Assembly (NCBI RefSeq): GCF_020194175.1
Contig: NZ_JADYVX010000004.1
Location: 186,001 to 250,000, forward strand
From: Bradyrhizobium sp. BRP22
GTDB taxonomy: Bacteria > Pseudomonadota > Alphaproteobacteria > Rhizobiales > Xanthobacteraceae
DNA: 64,000 nucleotides
Direction: 5' to 3'
Part shown: positions 51,083 to 60,773 of the stretch, in pieces
How the letters are laid out: the number at the start of each line of letters is the position of its first letter
How positions within the stretch are numbered: position 1 is the stretch's first letter
Notes under the pieces: generated by a model
The model's input: the letters and a program-made list of their open reading frames with translations, nothing else
What the model was told of the DNA's origin: nothing
Database searches by the model: none
Translations under genes and position numbers: made by a program

Positions 51083-52843
51083 ATGCGCACCACGTCACGC
51101 TACTTCGAGGCACCGCGCCGGCTGCGCGCCTTCGTGCGCGCGCACGAGACGAGCCTCGTGGTCCTGGCGGCGCTGACCGGAACCATCGGCGGGCTGGTGG
51201 TGGCCGCCATGAGCGGCGCGGTTTCGGTGCTGCATGTGGCGCTGTTCGACCTGCCGTTCGGGGAGCGGCTTTCCAGCCAGATCAGCCTCGACCCGCTGCG
51301 CGCCGTGCTGGTTCCGAGCCTGGGCGGGCTGTTGCTGGGGCTGGCTTTCCTCGCGCTGGCGCGCTGGCGGCCGGGGCGCGAGATCGACCCGATCGAGGCC
51401 AATGCCCTCTATGGCGGGCGGATGTCGTTTCGCGGCAGCGTGATCGTGGCATTGCAGACGATCTGGTCCTCCGGGGTCGGCGCTTCCGTCGGGCTGGAGG
51501 CGGGTTACACCCAGCTTTCCAGCGGCATCGCGGCCTCGCTCGGCCGCGGCTTTCACCTGCGCCGCATCGACCAGCGCATCATGGTCGGATGCGGAGCGGC
51601 GGCGGCGATCGCCGGCGCCTTCGGCGCGCCGCTGGCCGGCGCCTTCTATGCTTTCGAACTTGTGATCGGCGGCTACACGCCCGCGAGCCTGGCGCCGGTC
51701 GGGGTTGCCGCTGTCGCCGGCTATTTTGTCGCACATTCCTTCAGCGTACTGACGCTGGGAATAGGCGTCGATACCGTCGGCGATGTGCTGGGGCGCGACC
51801 TCGCCATCGCGGCGCTGCTCGGCGTGCTGGGGGCGCTGTTCGGCATCGCGATCATGCGCGGCGTCACGCTGTGCGAGACGCTGCTCGGAAAGACAAGGCT
51901 CTGGCCGCCGCTGCGTCCGGCGCTCGGCGGTTTCGCCGTCGGGCTGATGGCGCTGCTGACGCCGCAGGTGATGTCCTCGGGGCATGGCGCGCTGCATCTC
52001 GGCGGCATCGTGTCGATGCCGTTCGTCTTCATGGCCGGCGTGCTGATCCTGAAGGCGATGGCCTCGATCGTCTCGCTCGGCAGCGGGTTTCGCGGCGGCC
52101 TGTTCTTCGCCACGCTGTTCATGGGCGCGCTGGGCGGCCGGCTGTTCGCCGCCGGTTGCGACATGCTGTGGCCGGGCCTCAATCTCGATCCGGACGTCTA
52201 TGCGGTGATCGGCATGAGCGCGCTGTCGGCGTCGGTGATCGGCGGACCGCTGACGATGTCGTTCATCGCGCTGGAATCGACCGGCAATCTCTGGCTCACC
52301 ACCGCGGTGCTGGTCTCCGTCATCATCTCCACCATGCTCACGCGGGAACTGTTCGGCTATTCATTTGCGACCTGGCGGCTGCATCTGCGCGGCGAGACCA
52401 TCCGCAGCGCCGCCGATATCGGCTGGATCCGCGATCTCACGGTGGACAAATTGATGCGCCGGGACATGACGACGGTGCATGCGGACATGCCGATCGAAGA
52501 GTTCCGCAAGCAGTTTCCGCTCGGCTCCAAGACGCAGGTGGTCGCGGTCGATCGCGAGGGGCGTTACGCCGGGCTGGCATTGATCGCGGAAGCGCATGCG
52601 CCCGATATCGACATGAACAAGGGCCTCGCCGGCATCCTGCGCCACAGCGACGTGGTGCTGCATCCGAGCATGAACATCCAGGAAGCCATTGCGGTGTTCG
52701 ATGCGGCCGAAGCGGAATCGCTCGCCGTGGTCGAGGAGGGCGCCGAGCGCTGTCCAATCGGCGTCCTCACCGAAGCGCATGCAATGCGGCGTTATGCCGA
52801 GGAATCCGAGCAGCGTCGGCGCGAGGTGATCGGCGAGGCCTGA
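51083..52843 (+). CDS. CLC-family chloride channel or transporter with CBS domains
   Basis: 586 residues. Ten or more helices over residues 25-420, with signature loops GVGASVGLEAGYTQ (carrying the gating Glu in GLE), GAAAAIAGAFGAPLAGAFYAFE, and SLGSGFRGGLFFATLFMG. The C-terminal 150 residues are a CBS pair (LTVDKLMRRDMTTVHADMP...; VLHPSMNIQEAIAVF...LAVVEE...IGVLTE) that could sense nucleotides. Inner-membrane chloride/proton exchange or chloride conduction. Confidence 0.88.
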   Translation: MRTTSRYFEAPRRLRAFVRAHETSLVVLAALTGTIGGLVVAAMSGAVSVLHVALFDLPFGERLSSQISLDPLRAVLVPSLGGLLLGLAFLALARWRPGREIDPIEANALYGGRMSFRGSVIVALQTIWSSGVGASVGLEAGYTQLSSGIAASLGRGFHLRRIDQRIMVGCGAAAAIAGAFGAPLAGAFYAFELVIGGYTPASLAPVGVAAVAGYFVAHSFSVLTLGIGVDTVGDVLGRDLAIAALLGVLGALFGIAIMRGVTLCETLLGKTRLWPPLRPALGGFAVGLMALLTPQVMSSGHGALHLGGIVSMPFVFMAGVLILKAMASIVSLGSGFRGGLFFATLFMGALGGRLFAAGCDMLWPGLNLDPDVYAVIGMSALSASVIGGPLTMSFIALESTGNLWLTTAVLVSVIISTMLTRELFGYSFATWRLHLRGETIRSAADIGWIRDLTVDKLMRRDMTTVHADMPIEEFRKQFPLGSKTQVVAVDREGRYAGLALIAEAHAPDIDMNKGLAGILRHSDVVLHPSMNIQEAIAVFDAAEAESLAVVEEGAERCPIGVLTEAHAMRRYAEESEQRRREVIGEA

Positions 52844-53039
52844 CCGCGGACAGCAAGCCGGAACGCGATTGGTCATGCGCAGCTTGATTTCGTCCTCCGC
52901 CTCGGTATACCTTCCCCACATGATGTTCATGTCCACATTCTTCCCGCTGATCTGAACGGCCCGAAGTCGTTCCGGCGCATCCGCGCCGATCAGATCAACA
53001 CGGCTCCGCCGACGCGAGTAGCCGAACGGAGAATGTGGA

Positions 53040-53831
53040 ATGCATAAAGCCGAGCACGTCGGCCTGACTTCTTGTCAAGTCGAGGCCTTTATCACTGACG
53101 GTTTCATCAAAATCGAAAATGCCTTCAGCACCGACCTTGCGAAGCAATGCCGGGACGAACTGTGGGCGGATATTGGTCTGTCGCCAGACCAGCCAGAGAA
53201 CTGGAGTCAACCGGTTGTTCGGGTGGGCTACAAGGCTTCGCCGCCCTTCGTTGCAGCCGCCAACACGCCGCTTCTGCACAGGGCCTACGATCAGCTTGTT
53301 GGCGAGGATCGCTGGCTTGCGCCCAAAGCCCTCGGGACCTTCCCGATCCGCTTTCCCTCGTCAGAGCCTCCCGGCGATGATGGCTGGCATGTGGACATGA
53401 GCTTTGGCGGAGACAATCCGGATTTCATGGAGTGGCGGGCCAACGTGAAGAGCAGCGGACGGGCATTGCTGATGCTCTTCCTGTTCTCGGATGTTGGTCC
53501 CGATGATGCGCCCACGAAGGTCCGGAAAGGCTCGCACGCCACCATCGCGCGGGAGTTGCTGCCCTATGGCGAAGCGGGCGCGACGCTGAGGCAGCTCTCC
53601 GCCCACGGCTACGCCTCGACGGAAGGTTGCCAGGTTGAACTGGCGACTGGTGCGGCAGGCACGGTCTATCTATGCCATCCGTTCCTGGTCCACGCCGCGC
53701 AACCTCACCGCGGGAGACGTCCACGGTTCATGGCTCAACCGCCGCTGCTGCCGCGGGGTGAGTTTGATCCGGGCTTGCCGCCGTCGCCGGTTCAGGTCGC
53801 GATCCGTCAGGCTTGCGGGCTAAGGTTCTGA
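53040..53831 (+). CDS. Phytanoyl-CoA dioxygenase family protein
   Basis: 263 residues. The double-stranded beta-helix iron site is recognisable: H-x-D in DGWHVDMSFGG, and the distal His with Arg in FLVHAAQPHRGRRPRFMAQP. The N-terminus QVEAFITDGFIKIENAFSTDLAKQCRDELW is the typical PhyH start. Fe(II)/2-oxoglutarate-dependent hydroxylation of an unknown substrate in the cytoplasm. Confidence 0.85.
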   Translation: MHKAEHVGLTSCQVEAFITDGFIKIENAFSTDLAKQCRDELWADIGLSPDQPENWSQPVVRVGYKASPPFVAAANTPLLHRAYDQLVGEDRWLAPKALGTFPIRFPSSEPPGDDGWHVDMSFGGDNPDFMEWRANVKSSGRALLMLFLFSDVGPDDAPTKVRKGSHATIARELLPYGEAGATLRQLSAHGYASTEGCQVELATGAAGTVYLCHPFLVHAAQPHRGRRPRFMAQPPLLPRGEFDPGLPPSPVQVAIRQACGLRF

Positions 53832-53854
53832 TCAACACCAGCGAATTTTCTTCA

Positions 53855-53974
53855 CCTCTCCCGCTTGCGGGAGAGGTCGGCGCATAGCGCCGGGTGAGGG
53901 CTCTCTCCACAGGGTCGAACAGCGTGTATCGCGGAGCCCCACCCCAGCCCTCGCCCGCAAGCGGGAGAGGGAGT
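53855..53974. terminator. Paired palindromes between convergent genes
   Basis: CCTCTCCCGC-TT-GCGGGAGAGG (53855-53876) and a second, related palindrome CCCTCGCCCGC-AA-GCGGGAGAGGG (about 53949-53972), in the gap between the PhyH-like and NHL-repeat genes. Strong hairpins that could terminate both genes; also a dispersed repeat family, as a similar hairpin occurs near 63573. Confidence 0.65.
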
Positions 53975-54018
53975 GCAGTGTCCACCGCGGACGCGATTCG
54001 AGTTGATCTCATCCCGCC

Positions 54019-54993
54019 CTAAGCCGGAATCTTCTCCAGCTTCTGCAGACAGCGCGCCACCCTCACTCTGGCCGGCATCTCGGTCTCGGGAAAGCTGGTC
54101 TTCCAGTCGGTGACGCCGACCTCGCCGACATAGATGTCGCCCCTGGAGTCCAGCGCGATGCCGTGCGGCGCCAGGAATTTTCCGGTCTCGATACCGGGGC
54201 CGTTCTCGCCGCCGAGCCGCGCGATGCGGTTGCCCTTGGCGTCGACGATGGTGAGCCGGGGTCCGAGATTAGGCACTTTGCGGTTGACCGCGAGACCGGG
54301 GCCGAGTTCGCCGATCACGAAATTCGGTTGCCTGCCGCCGCAACAGCAGAGCGCACAGGGACGGTGCAAATTGTTCCACTGCGTCTCGTATCGGCCGTCG
54401 CCATCGAACACCTGCACGCGGTGGTTCTCGCGATCGGCGACATAGACAAAGCCGTCGGCGTCGGTCGCGATGTTGTGGACGATGTTGAATTGGCCGGGAT
54501 CGGTGCCGGGCTCGCCCCAGCTCTTCATCAGCTTGCCGTCGGGCGTGAATTTGTGGACGCGAGCATTGCCGTAGCCGTCGGAAACATAGATCTCGCCCTT
54601 CGGCGACAGCGCGGTGTGGGTGCAGCGGTTGAACGGCTCTCCGCTCATGAACGGCGCGGGCTTGCTGGGGATGCCGATCGTGAGCAGCACCTTGCCCTCC
54701 GCCGAGCATTTGCGCACGGTATGGTCGCCGTCGTCGGTGCAATAGAGGTTGTCATCGGCATCGATGTGCAGGCCATGGGCGCGCGAGAATAAGCCTTCGC
54801 CCCAACTCCGCAGGAAATTGCCCTCGCGGTCGAACACGACCATCGGGTGCTCACCGCGGTTGAAGACATAGATACGGTCCTTGCTGTCGACCGCGACGGA
54901 GGCGACGTCGGTAAGCTGCCAGCCGTCGGGCAGCTTGGCCCAGTTCTCCACCACGCGGTAGCGATGCTCGCCTGAGCCGAGGATGGTCGGCAT
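54019..54993 (-). CDS. NHL-repeat beta-propeller protein (peptidyl-hydroxyglycine lyase-like)
   Basis: 324 residues from ATG 54993 with GGAGG seven bases upstream. Successive NHL blades: DVASVAVDSKDRIYVFNRGEHPMVVFDREGNF, AHGLHIDADDNLYCTDDGDHTVRKC, HTALSPKGEIYVSDGYGNARVHKFTPDGK, HNIATDADGFVYVADRENHRVQVFDGDG, and PHGIALDSRGDIYVGEV. Six-bladed propeller of the PAL-like group often annotated as alpha-amidating lyase; catalytic metal ligands were not checked. No signal peptide. It follows the flavin monooxygenase gene on the same strand. Confidence 0.82.
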   Translation of the reverse strand: MPTILGSGEHRYRVVENWAKLPDGWQLTDVASVAVDSKDRIYVFNRGEHPMVVFDREGNFLRSWGEGLFSRAHGLHIDADDNLYCTDDGDHTVRKCSAEGKVLLTIGIPSKPAPFMSGEPFNRCTHTALSPKGEIYVSDGYGNARVHKFTPDGKLMKSWGEPGTDPGQFNIVHNIATDADGFVYVADRENHRVQVFDGDGRYETQWNNLHRPCALCCCGGRQPNFVIGELGPGLAVNRKVPNLGPRLTIVDAKGNRIARLGGENGPGIETGKFLAPHGIALDSRGDIYVGEVGVTDWKTSFPETEMPARVRVARCLQKLEKIPA

Positions 54994-55017
54994 GTGATGT
55001 CCTCCCCCAAATTCGCA

Positions 55018-55095
55018 GTCATTCCGGGATGGTCCGAAGAACCAGACCCGGAATCTCGAGATTCGGGGTTCTCGCTGCGCGAGCCCCGGAATGAC
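55018..55095. repeat. Dispersed GTCATTCCGGG palindromic element
   Basis: GTCATTCCGGG at the left and CCCCGGAATGAC at the right, with inner arms ACCCGGAATCTCGAG. Same family as 43738-43843. Confidence 0.7.
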
Positions 55096-55103
55096 GGTAT
55101 GAA

Positions 55104-56891
55104 TTACGCGAACGTCGCCCGCGGCCCGACGTCGCGCGGCAGCAGGCCCTCTTCGATCGCCTTGATCTGCAGCGCCAGGTGCTTCGAGCCGATCCGGCAT
55201 TGCGCCAGTCCGCCGGCGATCAGCCAGAGGCCCATCTGGCCGGTCCGGGTATACATGTTGCGGAGCTCCTGCTCCTCGCCAAAGCCCCAGATCGTGCCGA
55301 CGCGGTCGGCGACTTCGGCGCCGAACAGTTTCTTCACCAACTCTTCCTGGCGCTTGTAGCCGGTCGCGAGCACGACGAGGTCGGCGGCGATCAGTTCGCC
55401 GTTCTTCATCCTGGCGCCGTCGGCCGCGAACGTCTCGATGTCGGAGAATTGCCTCAGCGCGATCTCGCCCTTGACGATCAGGTCGGAGCAGCCGACGTTG
55501 AAATAATAGCCGCCGCCGCGGGTGAGATATTTGAACTGCCAGCCGGTATTGTCCTCGCCGTAGTCGAGCTTGAAGCCGACGCGTGCCAGGCCCTCGAGCA
55601 GGTCCTTGTCGAGCGCCTTCGACTTCTCCGTCACCATCGCATGGCTCTTGCGCCCCAGCTTCAGCGGCATCGACATCGCAATCAGGTCGTTATCGTCGAG
55701 CGTCCCGTCATTGTAGGGCGCGTAGACGAGCTGCGCCGAGGGCTCGATGCTGACCACCAGCGTCGGGCTGCGCTGCACCAGCGTCACGCTGGCGCCGCTG
55801 GAATAGAGGTCCTGCGCGATATCGTGGCCGCTATTGCCGGTGCCGATGACGATGGCCCGCTTGCCCTTCCAGTTCTCGCCGTCGTCATAGCCGCTGGAAT
55901 GCATGACCTTGCCGGAAAAGTCCTTCAGGCCGGGAATATCAGGCACGTTCGGAATGCCGCTGACGCCGGTGGCGAGCACCACATGGCGCGGGTGCATCTC
56001 ACGCTTCGTGCCGTCGGCACGGCGCAGCGTCACCGTCCAGCGGCCTTCGTTCTCGTCGTAGTGTCCGCCCTCGAATTCGGTGCTGGTCCAGAAGTTCAGC
56101 TCCATGGCGTCGACATAGGCTTCGAACCAGTTGGCGAGCTTGTCCTTCGGGATATAGGTCGGCCAGTTCGGCGGGAAGTGCATATAGGGCAGGTGGTTGA
56201 CCTGCACCTGGTTGTGCAGCGTCAGTGCGTGATAGCGCTTGCGCCAATTGTCGCCGATGCGCGCCTCGCGGTCGACAATCAGCGTATCGACCTGCAACTG
56301 CTTCAGCCGCGCGGCGATGCAGAGCCCGCTCTGGCCGCCGCCGACCACGAGCACGGTCGGATCGCGGTCAGCATAGTCGGTCGACGCCTTGCGCAGATCG
56401 AGCCAGTTCGGCCCGCGGAAGTCGCGCGAATAGGCGTTGCCGCGCGGGCGGTTGACGCCGAGCTGCTCCTCGAAGCCCTTGAGCTCACCGAGCTCGGTCA
56501 GGAGAGTCCAGGCCTTCAGCGTGTTGCCGTCGGTGGCGTCAGGGATCAGGCGAACGATGCCGCTGCCGCGACCATCAGCGGTCTCGAACTTGAACATCGC
56601 CTCGATCGCATGGGTGCCGGCCCGCGTCACCCTGCGTGGCGCGCGGCGATCGGGGTCGATCGCAAAGCGACGCGGTGCGGCGCGGCCGGCATGCCGCTTC
56701 AGCTCGGCAATGATCGCGTCCGCACCGTCGATGGTCTGGATGTTCCAGCTCAGCGCCAGTATGTCGCGCCAGAAACTATCGGGGAGGAACAGGAAATCGA
56801 GCGAACCGTCGGCGGGCTTGCGAAGTGCGTCCTCGAATCGCGCGAGCCAAGTATCGGCGGCTACCGAGATGTCGTCGGTCTTGTCGAGCAT
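55104..56891 (-). CDS. Flavin-containing / Baeyer-Villiger-type monooxygenase with N-terminal extension
   Basis: 595 residues. Residues 1-150 resemble a SnoaL/NTF2-like domain (WLARFEDALRKPADGSLDFLFLPDSFWRDILALSWNIQTIDGADAI). Then come two Rossmann motifs: VLVVGGGQSGLCIAARLKQL (FAD) and AIVIGTGNSGHDIAQDLYSSG (NADPH), with VVLATGVSGIPNVPDIPG and LVVLATGYK. The FxGxxxHxxxW fingerprint is degenerate (DFSGKVMHSSGYDDG), as in YUCCA-like enzymes. Oxygenates a carbonyl or heteroatom substrate in the cytoplasm. Confidence 0.87.
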   Translation of the reverse strand: MLDKTDDISVAADTWLARFEDALRKPADGSLDFLFLPDSFWRDILALSWNIQTIDGADAIIAELKRHAGRAAPRRFAIDPDRRAPRRVTRAGTHAIEAMFKFETADGRGSGIVRLIPDATDGNTLKAWTLLTELGELKGFEEQLGVNRPRGNAYSRDFRGPNWLDLRKASTDYADRDPTVLVVGGGQSGLCIAARLKQLQVDTLIVDREARIGDNWRKRYHALTLHNQVQVNHLPYMHFPPNWPTYIPKDKLANWFEAYVDAMELNFWTSTEFEGGHYDENEGRWTVTLRRADGTKREMHPRHVVLATGVSGIPNVPDIPGLKDFSGKVMHSSGYDDGENWKGKRAIVIGTGNSGHDIAQDLYSSGASVTLVQRSPTLVVSIEPSAQLVYAPYNDGTLDDNDLIAMSMPLKLGRKSHAMVTEKSKALDKDLLEGLARVGFKLDYGEDNTGWQFKYLTRGGGYYFNVGCSDLIVKGEIALRQFSDIETFAADGARMKNGELIAADLVVLATGYKRQEELVKKLFGAEVADRVGTIWGFGEEQELRNMYTRTGQMGLWLIAGGLAQCRIGSKHLALQIKAIEEGLLPRDVGPRATFA

Positions 56892-56983
56892 GAGCGTTCC
56901 CCGTCACGGCCGTCTTCGCGGCGTATTCCATTGCAGCCTATACCTATTCGGCGGACTGCAGAAAGAGCGTGACGGGATGTCGG

Positions 56984-58069
56984 CTATTCCGAGAGCGACA
57001 GGATATGTCCCAGTTCCGGCGGAACGCGCCCTGCCAGGGTATCGAGATAGGCTGCTTGAACGGCCGCCGGTCCGCGGCCTTCGATCACCTTCAGCCATTG
57101 TTCGAGCTTTGGCGCGAAGCCTGACCAGGCGGCGCTGAAACGTTTCTCGATGCCACCGGGTCCCCATTCTCTCGCACGCACGCGGATCTGCTCGGGCGCG
57201 GAGAACCAGGTTGGCTTGGCGCCTGGCAGTTCCGGCTCGGTCTCCGCTGAGCGACGATGCGTCAGTCCGACGCGCGCCGAATATTTCATCTGCGCGCCGA
57301 AATGCCGGTGCAGCGTCTCGCGCAGGTCGCTGTTGCCTGCCATGTCCACGAACGCCGTCGGCTTATCGGACGGCAGGGACGCGAGGCGATCATAGGTGAT
57401 GACCTCGTCGTAGCAGCCGAGCAACTTTACGAATCCGCTATTCGCCGATGACGTCAGGCCGATCACCTTGATGCCCGTGGTGTGCAGGAGATGCGCGAGG
57501 CCGAAGGCGGTCTTGCTGGACGCGGAGGAGAGCATCACGTTCTCCGCGCCGAAAAATCCGTTCTCGGCGAGGAAGTCGTCGACCAGGAACGACAGCATGA
57601 ACAGCGGCCGCAGCAGGGCCTGGTAATCACCCTGCCGTCCCGCAAAGGCAGGATTGCCGCTCACGCGCGCATAGGCGTTGTAGACCGGCGCCACGCCCTG
57701 CCGATGCGCAGCGCCGTCGCGCAGGCCGCCTTTGCTGACATCGGCGGCCTCGATCACAAGATGCGTCCCCATCGGGAAGTAGCCGAACAGCCGTTCGCCT
57801 TCGGCGACGTTCGGATGGCGGGAGGCGATCACCTCGCCGAATCCCCACACCGGAATGTTGCCAAATCCTTCCGGTGCAGGGAACAACTGCCAGTATTTGA
57901 GTTCGTCGCCGACCATCGCGTAGGTGATGTTGTTTGCGGTCAGCGCAAAACTCGTCACCTTGGTCAGCAATATCTCGCTCGGAAGCGCGGCGACATCAGG
58001 CAGCGTCCGCTCGATGAACTTGCATTGGTTGAGATCGTTGCGGGCGACGACGAAGTCGGTCGATGTCAT
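56984..58069 (-). CDS. DUF2855 family protein (MDR-like)
   Basis: 361 residues. The N-terminal GroES-like part has LTKVTSFALTANNITYAMVGDELKYWQLFPAPEGFGNIPVWGFGEVIAS, followed by a Rossmann part ENVMLSSASSKTAFGLAHLLHTTGIKVIGLTSSANSGFVKLLGCYDEVITYD. This is the DUF2855 pattern, a medium-chain dehydrogenase-like family lacking the alcohol dehydrogenase zinc ligands. Probably NADP-dependent; the substrate is unknown. It lies 93 bp upstream of the flavin monooxygenase on the same strand. Confidence 0.85.
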   Translation of the reverse strand: MTSTDFVVARNDLNQCKFIERTLPDVAALPSEILLTKVTSFALTANNITYAMVGDELKYWQLFPAPEGFGNIPVWGFGEVIASRHPNVAEGERLFGYFPMGTHLVIEAADVSKGGLRDGAAHRQGVAPVYNAYARVSGNPAFAGRQGDYQALLRPLFMLSFLVDDFLAENGFFGAENVMLSSASSKTAFGLAHLLHTTGIKVIGLTSSANSGFVKLLGCYDEVITYDRLASLPSDKPTAFVDMAGNSDLRETLHRHFGAQMKYSARVGLTHRRSAETEPELPGAKPTWFSAPEQIRVRAREWGPGGIEKRFSAAWSGFAPKLEQWLKVIEGRGPAAVQAAYLDTLAGRVPPELGHILSLSE

Positions 58070-58299
58070 GAGGGCGGCTCCGGCTCTTGACGCGCCGCCA
58101 TCTTTGCGTCGAGTGATGAATGTTTTGCAACAGCAACATAGTTTAAAACGCTGTTCGCATCTCGCTGATCCGATGCAGCGGACGTCGGCCTGACAAGCCG
58201 CTTGAAATTGTGGGTCCGAGGGAGACGCGGGGCCGCCCTTTTTGCCTTGAAGGCAGTCAGCATGAACGCGACAGTGGTGCTAACGACATAAATAAGCAT
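58066..58299 (-). CDS. Small ORF overlapping the DUF2855 start
   Basis: 77 residues: MLIYVVSTTVAFMLTAFKAKRAAPRLPRTHNFKRLVRP and onward, with one N-terminal hydrophobic stretch. Its end overlaps the DUF2855 start by 4 bp, which favours coupling, but composition is ordinary and no family is known. Could be chance. Confidence 0.3.
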   Translation of the reverse strand: MLIYVVSTTVAFMLTAFKAKRAAPRLPRTHNFKRLVRPTSAASDQRDANSVLNYVAVAKHSSLDAKMAARQEPEPPS

Positions 58300-58311
58300 G
58301 CTTGTCTCTCG

Positions 58312-59673
58312 TTAAGCGGAACGCGGCAACGGAATGGCGGAAGCGAAGACATTGTCGGGATCGTAGCGGCGCTTGATCTCGATCAGCCGTCCGGCGTTGC
58401 CGCCGTAGCTCTGGCCTGCGCGATCAAGCTCATCCCTGGCGAGAAAGTTCGGATAGCCACCGGGCAGCGCCGAGACGAAACGCTCGCGGGTGGTGCGTGC
58501 CCAGTGCCGGTGCCGCGGTTCGTCGCTGGCGTCGGATCGGTCCGGGAAGCTTGCCAGGATCTCGACCAGCAGGTGATCGCGACGCAGCCCGAACGCCGTC
58601 GCGTTCTTCGCGACACGGGACGCCGCGCCGCGGAATTCGTGGGTGATGATCGCGCAGCCCGGCGACACGGTGTTCTCCATCGCATGGATGAACACGTCGA
58701 TGGCATCGCGGTCGAGCGCCGGCAGCCAGCAACTGTCCATCACGGTCTGCAATCCGTTGACGATGTAGGGATCGAACATGCCGAGCAGAGCCGCGTAGGA
58801 TTGCCGTTCGATTCCGCCTGCGAGCAGCGTTCCCAGCTTGGCGAAGGGTTGAAGCCTTGCTTCGCCTTCTTCGGGCCGGCCGCTCCAGGTTGGAATGACC
58901 AGGACCACCACCGCGCCGCTTGGATCGGCGATGAGCGTGTGCTGCACCGTCAATTCGTCCGGCGCCGACGCCATCAATGCGCTGCACCGTTCCAGCACCG
59001 CGCGGGCCTCGGAAAAGGAATAGACGAGCATGCCGGAATGAACGCTCGGCAGTTCATGGACGCGATGGCGCATCGCCGTCACCACGCCGAAATTGCCGCC
59101 GCCGCCGCGCAGCGCCCAGAACAGATCGGCGTTGCTCTCGCCGTCGGCATGCACGATGCGGCCGTCGGCCAGCACGATCTCGGCGGCGAGCATGTTGTCG
59201 ATCGCCAGGCCGAAGCGTCCGATCAGCGGACCATAGCCGCCGCCGAGCGTGAGTCCGGCGATGCCGACGCTCGAAACCGATCCTGCCACCACGGCCAGCC
59301 TGAACGGGTCGGTGACAGCGGTCACATCGGCGGCGCGAGCGCCACCCGCAACCGTGGCGCTGCGGCCGTCGGCGCCGAGCACGACGCTGCGCATGCCGCT
59401 CAAGTCGAGCACCACGCCCTCGCAGAGCGCGCGGCCCGCCCAGTCGTGGCCGCCGCCGCGAACCGATAATGGCAGCTCGCGCTCGCGCGCGGATCGGATC
59501 GCGGCCTGGACGTCCTCGGCGGTTCGGCAATGCACGACCGCGCCAGGCGTGACGCCGACCTGCTTTGCCCAGATGCTGGTCGCCGCCGCATAGCGATCAT
59601 TACCGGGCAATGACACCAATCCAGGCAGATCCTCGCTCAGACCGCGACAGGCGGCATCGATCGCAGCAGACAT
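58312..59673 (-). CDS. FAD-linked oxidase (berberine-bridge-enzyme-like)
   Basis: 453 residues. The PCMH-type FAD domain is clear: VVHCRTAEDVQAAIRSARERELPLSVRGGGHDWAGRALCEG (His for FAD attachment in GGGHD), LTLGGGYGPLIGRFGLAIDNMLAAEIVLADG and LFWALRGGGGNFGVVT. The C-terminal BBE tail ends RLIEIKRRYDPDNVFASAIPLP. The second attachment Cys of bicovalent enzymes is not evident. Oxidises an alcohol or amine with O2. An AraC gene lies 111 bp upstream in the same direction. Confidence 0.87.
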   Translation of the reverse strand: MSAAIDAACRGLSEDLPGLVSLPGNDRYAAATSIWAKQVGVTPGAVVHCRTAEDVQAAIRSARERELPLSVRGGGHDWAGRALCEGVVLDLSGMRSVVLGADGRSATVAGGARAADVTAVTDPFRLAVVAGSVSSVGIAGLTLGGGYGPLIGRFGLAIDNMLAAEIVLADGRIVHADGESNADLFWALRGGGGNFGVVTAMRHRVHELPSVHSGMLVYSFSEARAVLERCSALMASAPDELTVQHTLIADPSGAVVVLVIPTWSGRPEEGEARLQPFAKLGTLLAGGIERQSYAALLGMFDPYIVNGLQTVMDSCWLPALDRDAIDVFIHAMENTVSPGCAIITHEFRGAASRVAKNATAFGLRRDHLLVEILASFPDRSDASDEPRHRHWARTTRERFVSALPGGYPNFLARDELDRAGQSYGGNAGRLIEIKRRYDPDNVFASAIPLPRSA

Positions 59674-59784
59674 GGCTTCGCTCTCCTCTGATCGGCGCGA
59701 GCGGAGTGCTCGGCGTTCTCAGCCGGTTTACGGAGAAGCGGACTGGGCGTTCGTGAAGATTCCTGCGCTTTTGCGGGTACGCGT

Positions 59785-60681
59785 TCAGGCGAACTCGGAG
59801 GGAGGAACGCCGTAGACGCGGCGGACCCATCGCGACAAATGGCTCTGGTCCGAAAACCCGGTGTCGGCCGCGATTTCGGCGAGCCCCATTCGTCCTTCGC
59901 GCATATGCCGGGCCGCCGCCTGCAGGCGCAGATGGACGACGTAGCGATACGGCGTCATGCCGACCGAGCGGGCGAACACGCGCGAGAAATGGAACGAGCT
60001 GCGGCCGGCGAGCGCGGCGAGGTCGGCGACTTCGATCGGCTCGGCGAGATTGGAGAGCACATAGTCCCTGATCCGCTGCAGCGCGCGTTGACCCAACCGG
60101 CCTCGCGCTGGGTTTCCGGGCGCCGACGTATAGCTGGACACCAGGCGGCCGATGAAACGGCTGGCGGCTTCGCTCCAGAACAACGGACCGTTCGGATAGC
60201 CTTGCGCACTCTCCGCAACCAGCGACTGCGCCGTGTGCTGAAGCATCTGATCGTATCCCGACAGCCGCTCGGGAAGCTCGGCTTCGAGCGCGGAATCTTC
60301 CGCGGCGGCAAGCGCGAGCTGGCTCGGCTTGACGGCGATCAGCAGCATATCGGCGGTGTCGTCGGCGTCGGCGGAGCAGTCTGCGCCGGCCGGAGAGATC
60401 GCCAGCGCGCCTTGGCCCGTCTCGTGCCGCAGCCGTCGTCCGGCTATCCGGCAATCGAGCCGCAGATGGGGCGACATCTGAACGAAGACGAGGTGCTGTT
60501 CGGTGGCGCCGCTGAAATGGGCCCCGCCATCGAATAGCGCCCGCAACACGCGGACACCGCTTTCGCCCCGCGGACCATCCGCTTGGGATATGATAGGTGG
60601 CTCGCCGTCTTTTCGAGCCCAGCGCACTTGACCGAACTTCGACACGTGGAATCGCGCTCCGCCAAGCGGTGCATGAAACAA
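59785..60681 (-). CDS. AraC family transcriptional regulator
   Basis: 298 residues. The C-terminal double helix-turn-helix is complete: ALQRIRDYVLSNLAEPIEVADLAALAGRSSFHFSRVFARSVGMTPYRYVVHLRLQAAARHMREGRMGLAEIAADTGFSDQSHLSRWVRRVYGVPPSEF. The N-terminal half is a divergent ligand domain. The downstream BBE-type oxidase gene in the same orientation is a likely target. Confidence 0.88.
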   Translation of the reverse strand: MFHAPLGGARFHVSKFGQVRWARKDGEPPIISQADGPRGESGVRVLRALFDGGAHFSGATEQHLVFVQMSPHLRLDCRIAGRRLRHETGQGALAISPAGADCSADADDTADMLLIAVKPSQLALAAAEDSALEAELPERLSGYDQMLQHTAQSLVAESAQGYPNGPLFWSEAASRFIGRLVSSYTSAPGNPARGRLGQRALQRIRDYVLSNLAEPIEVADLAALAGRSSFHFSRVFARSVGMTPYRYVVHLRLQAAARHMREGRMGLAEIAADTGFSDQSHLSRWVRRVYGVPPSEFA

Positions 60682-60773
60682 GGCCTGCTAAGTTGGGCGC
60701 GGATGGCGGCTGCGAAAGGGCGGCGAAGCCGCTCCTAACGCACACGTGAAAAGGCGTGACAACGCTTTTGTCA

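Noticed and set aside
55179..56972. 597-residue plus-strand ORF
   Set aside because: Antisense shadow of the flavin monooxygenase; composition dominated by Ala/Arg/Val/His with no motifs.
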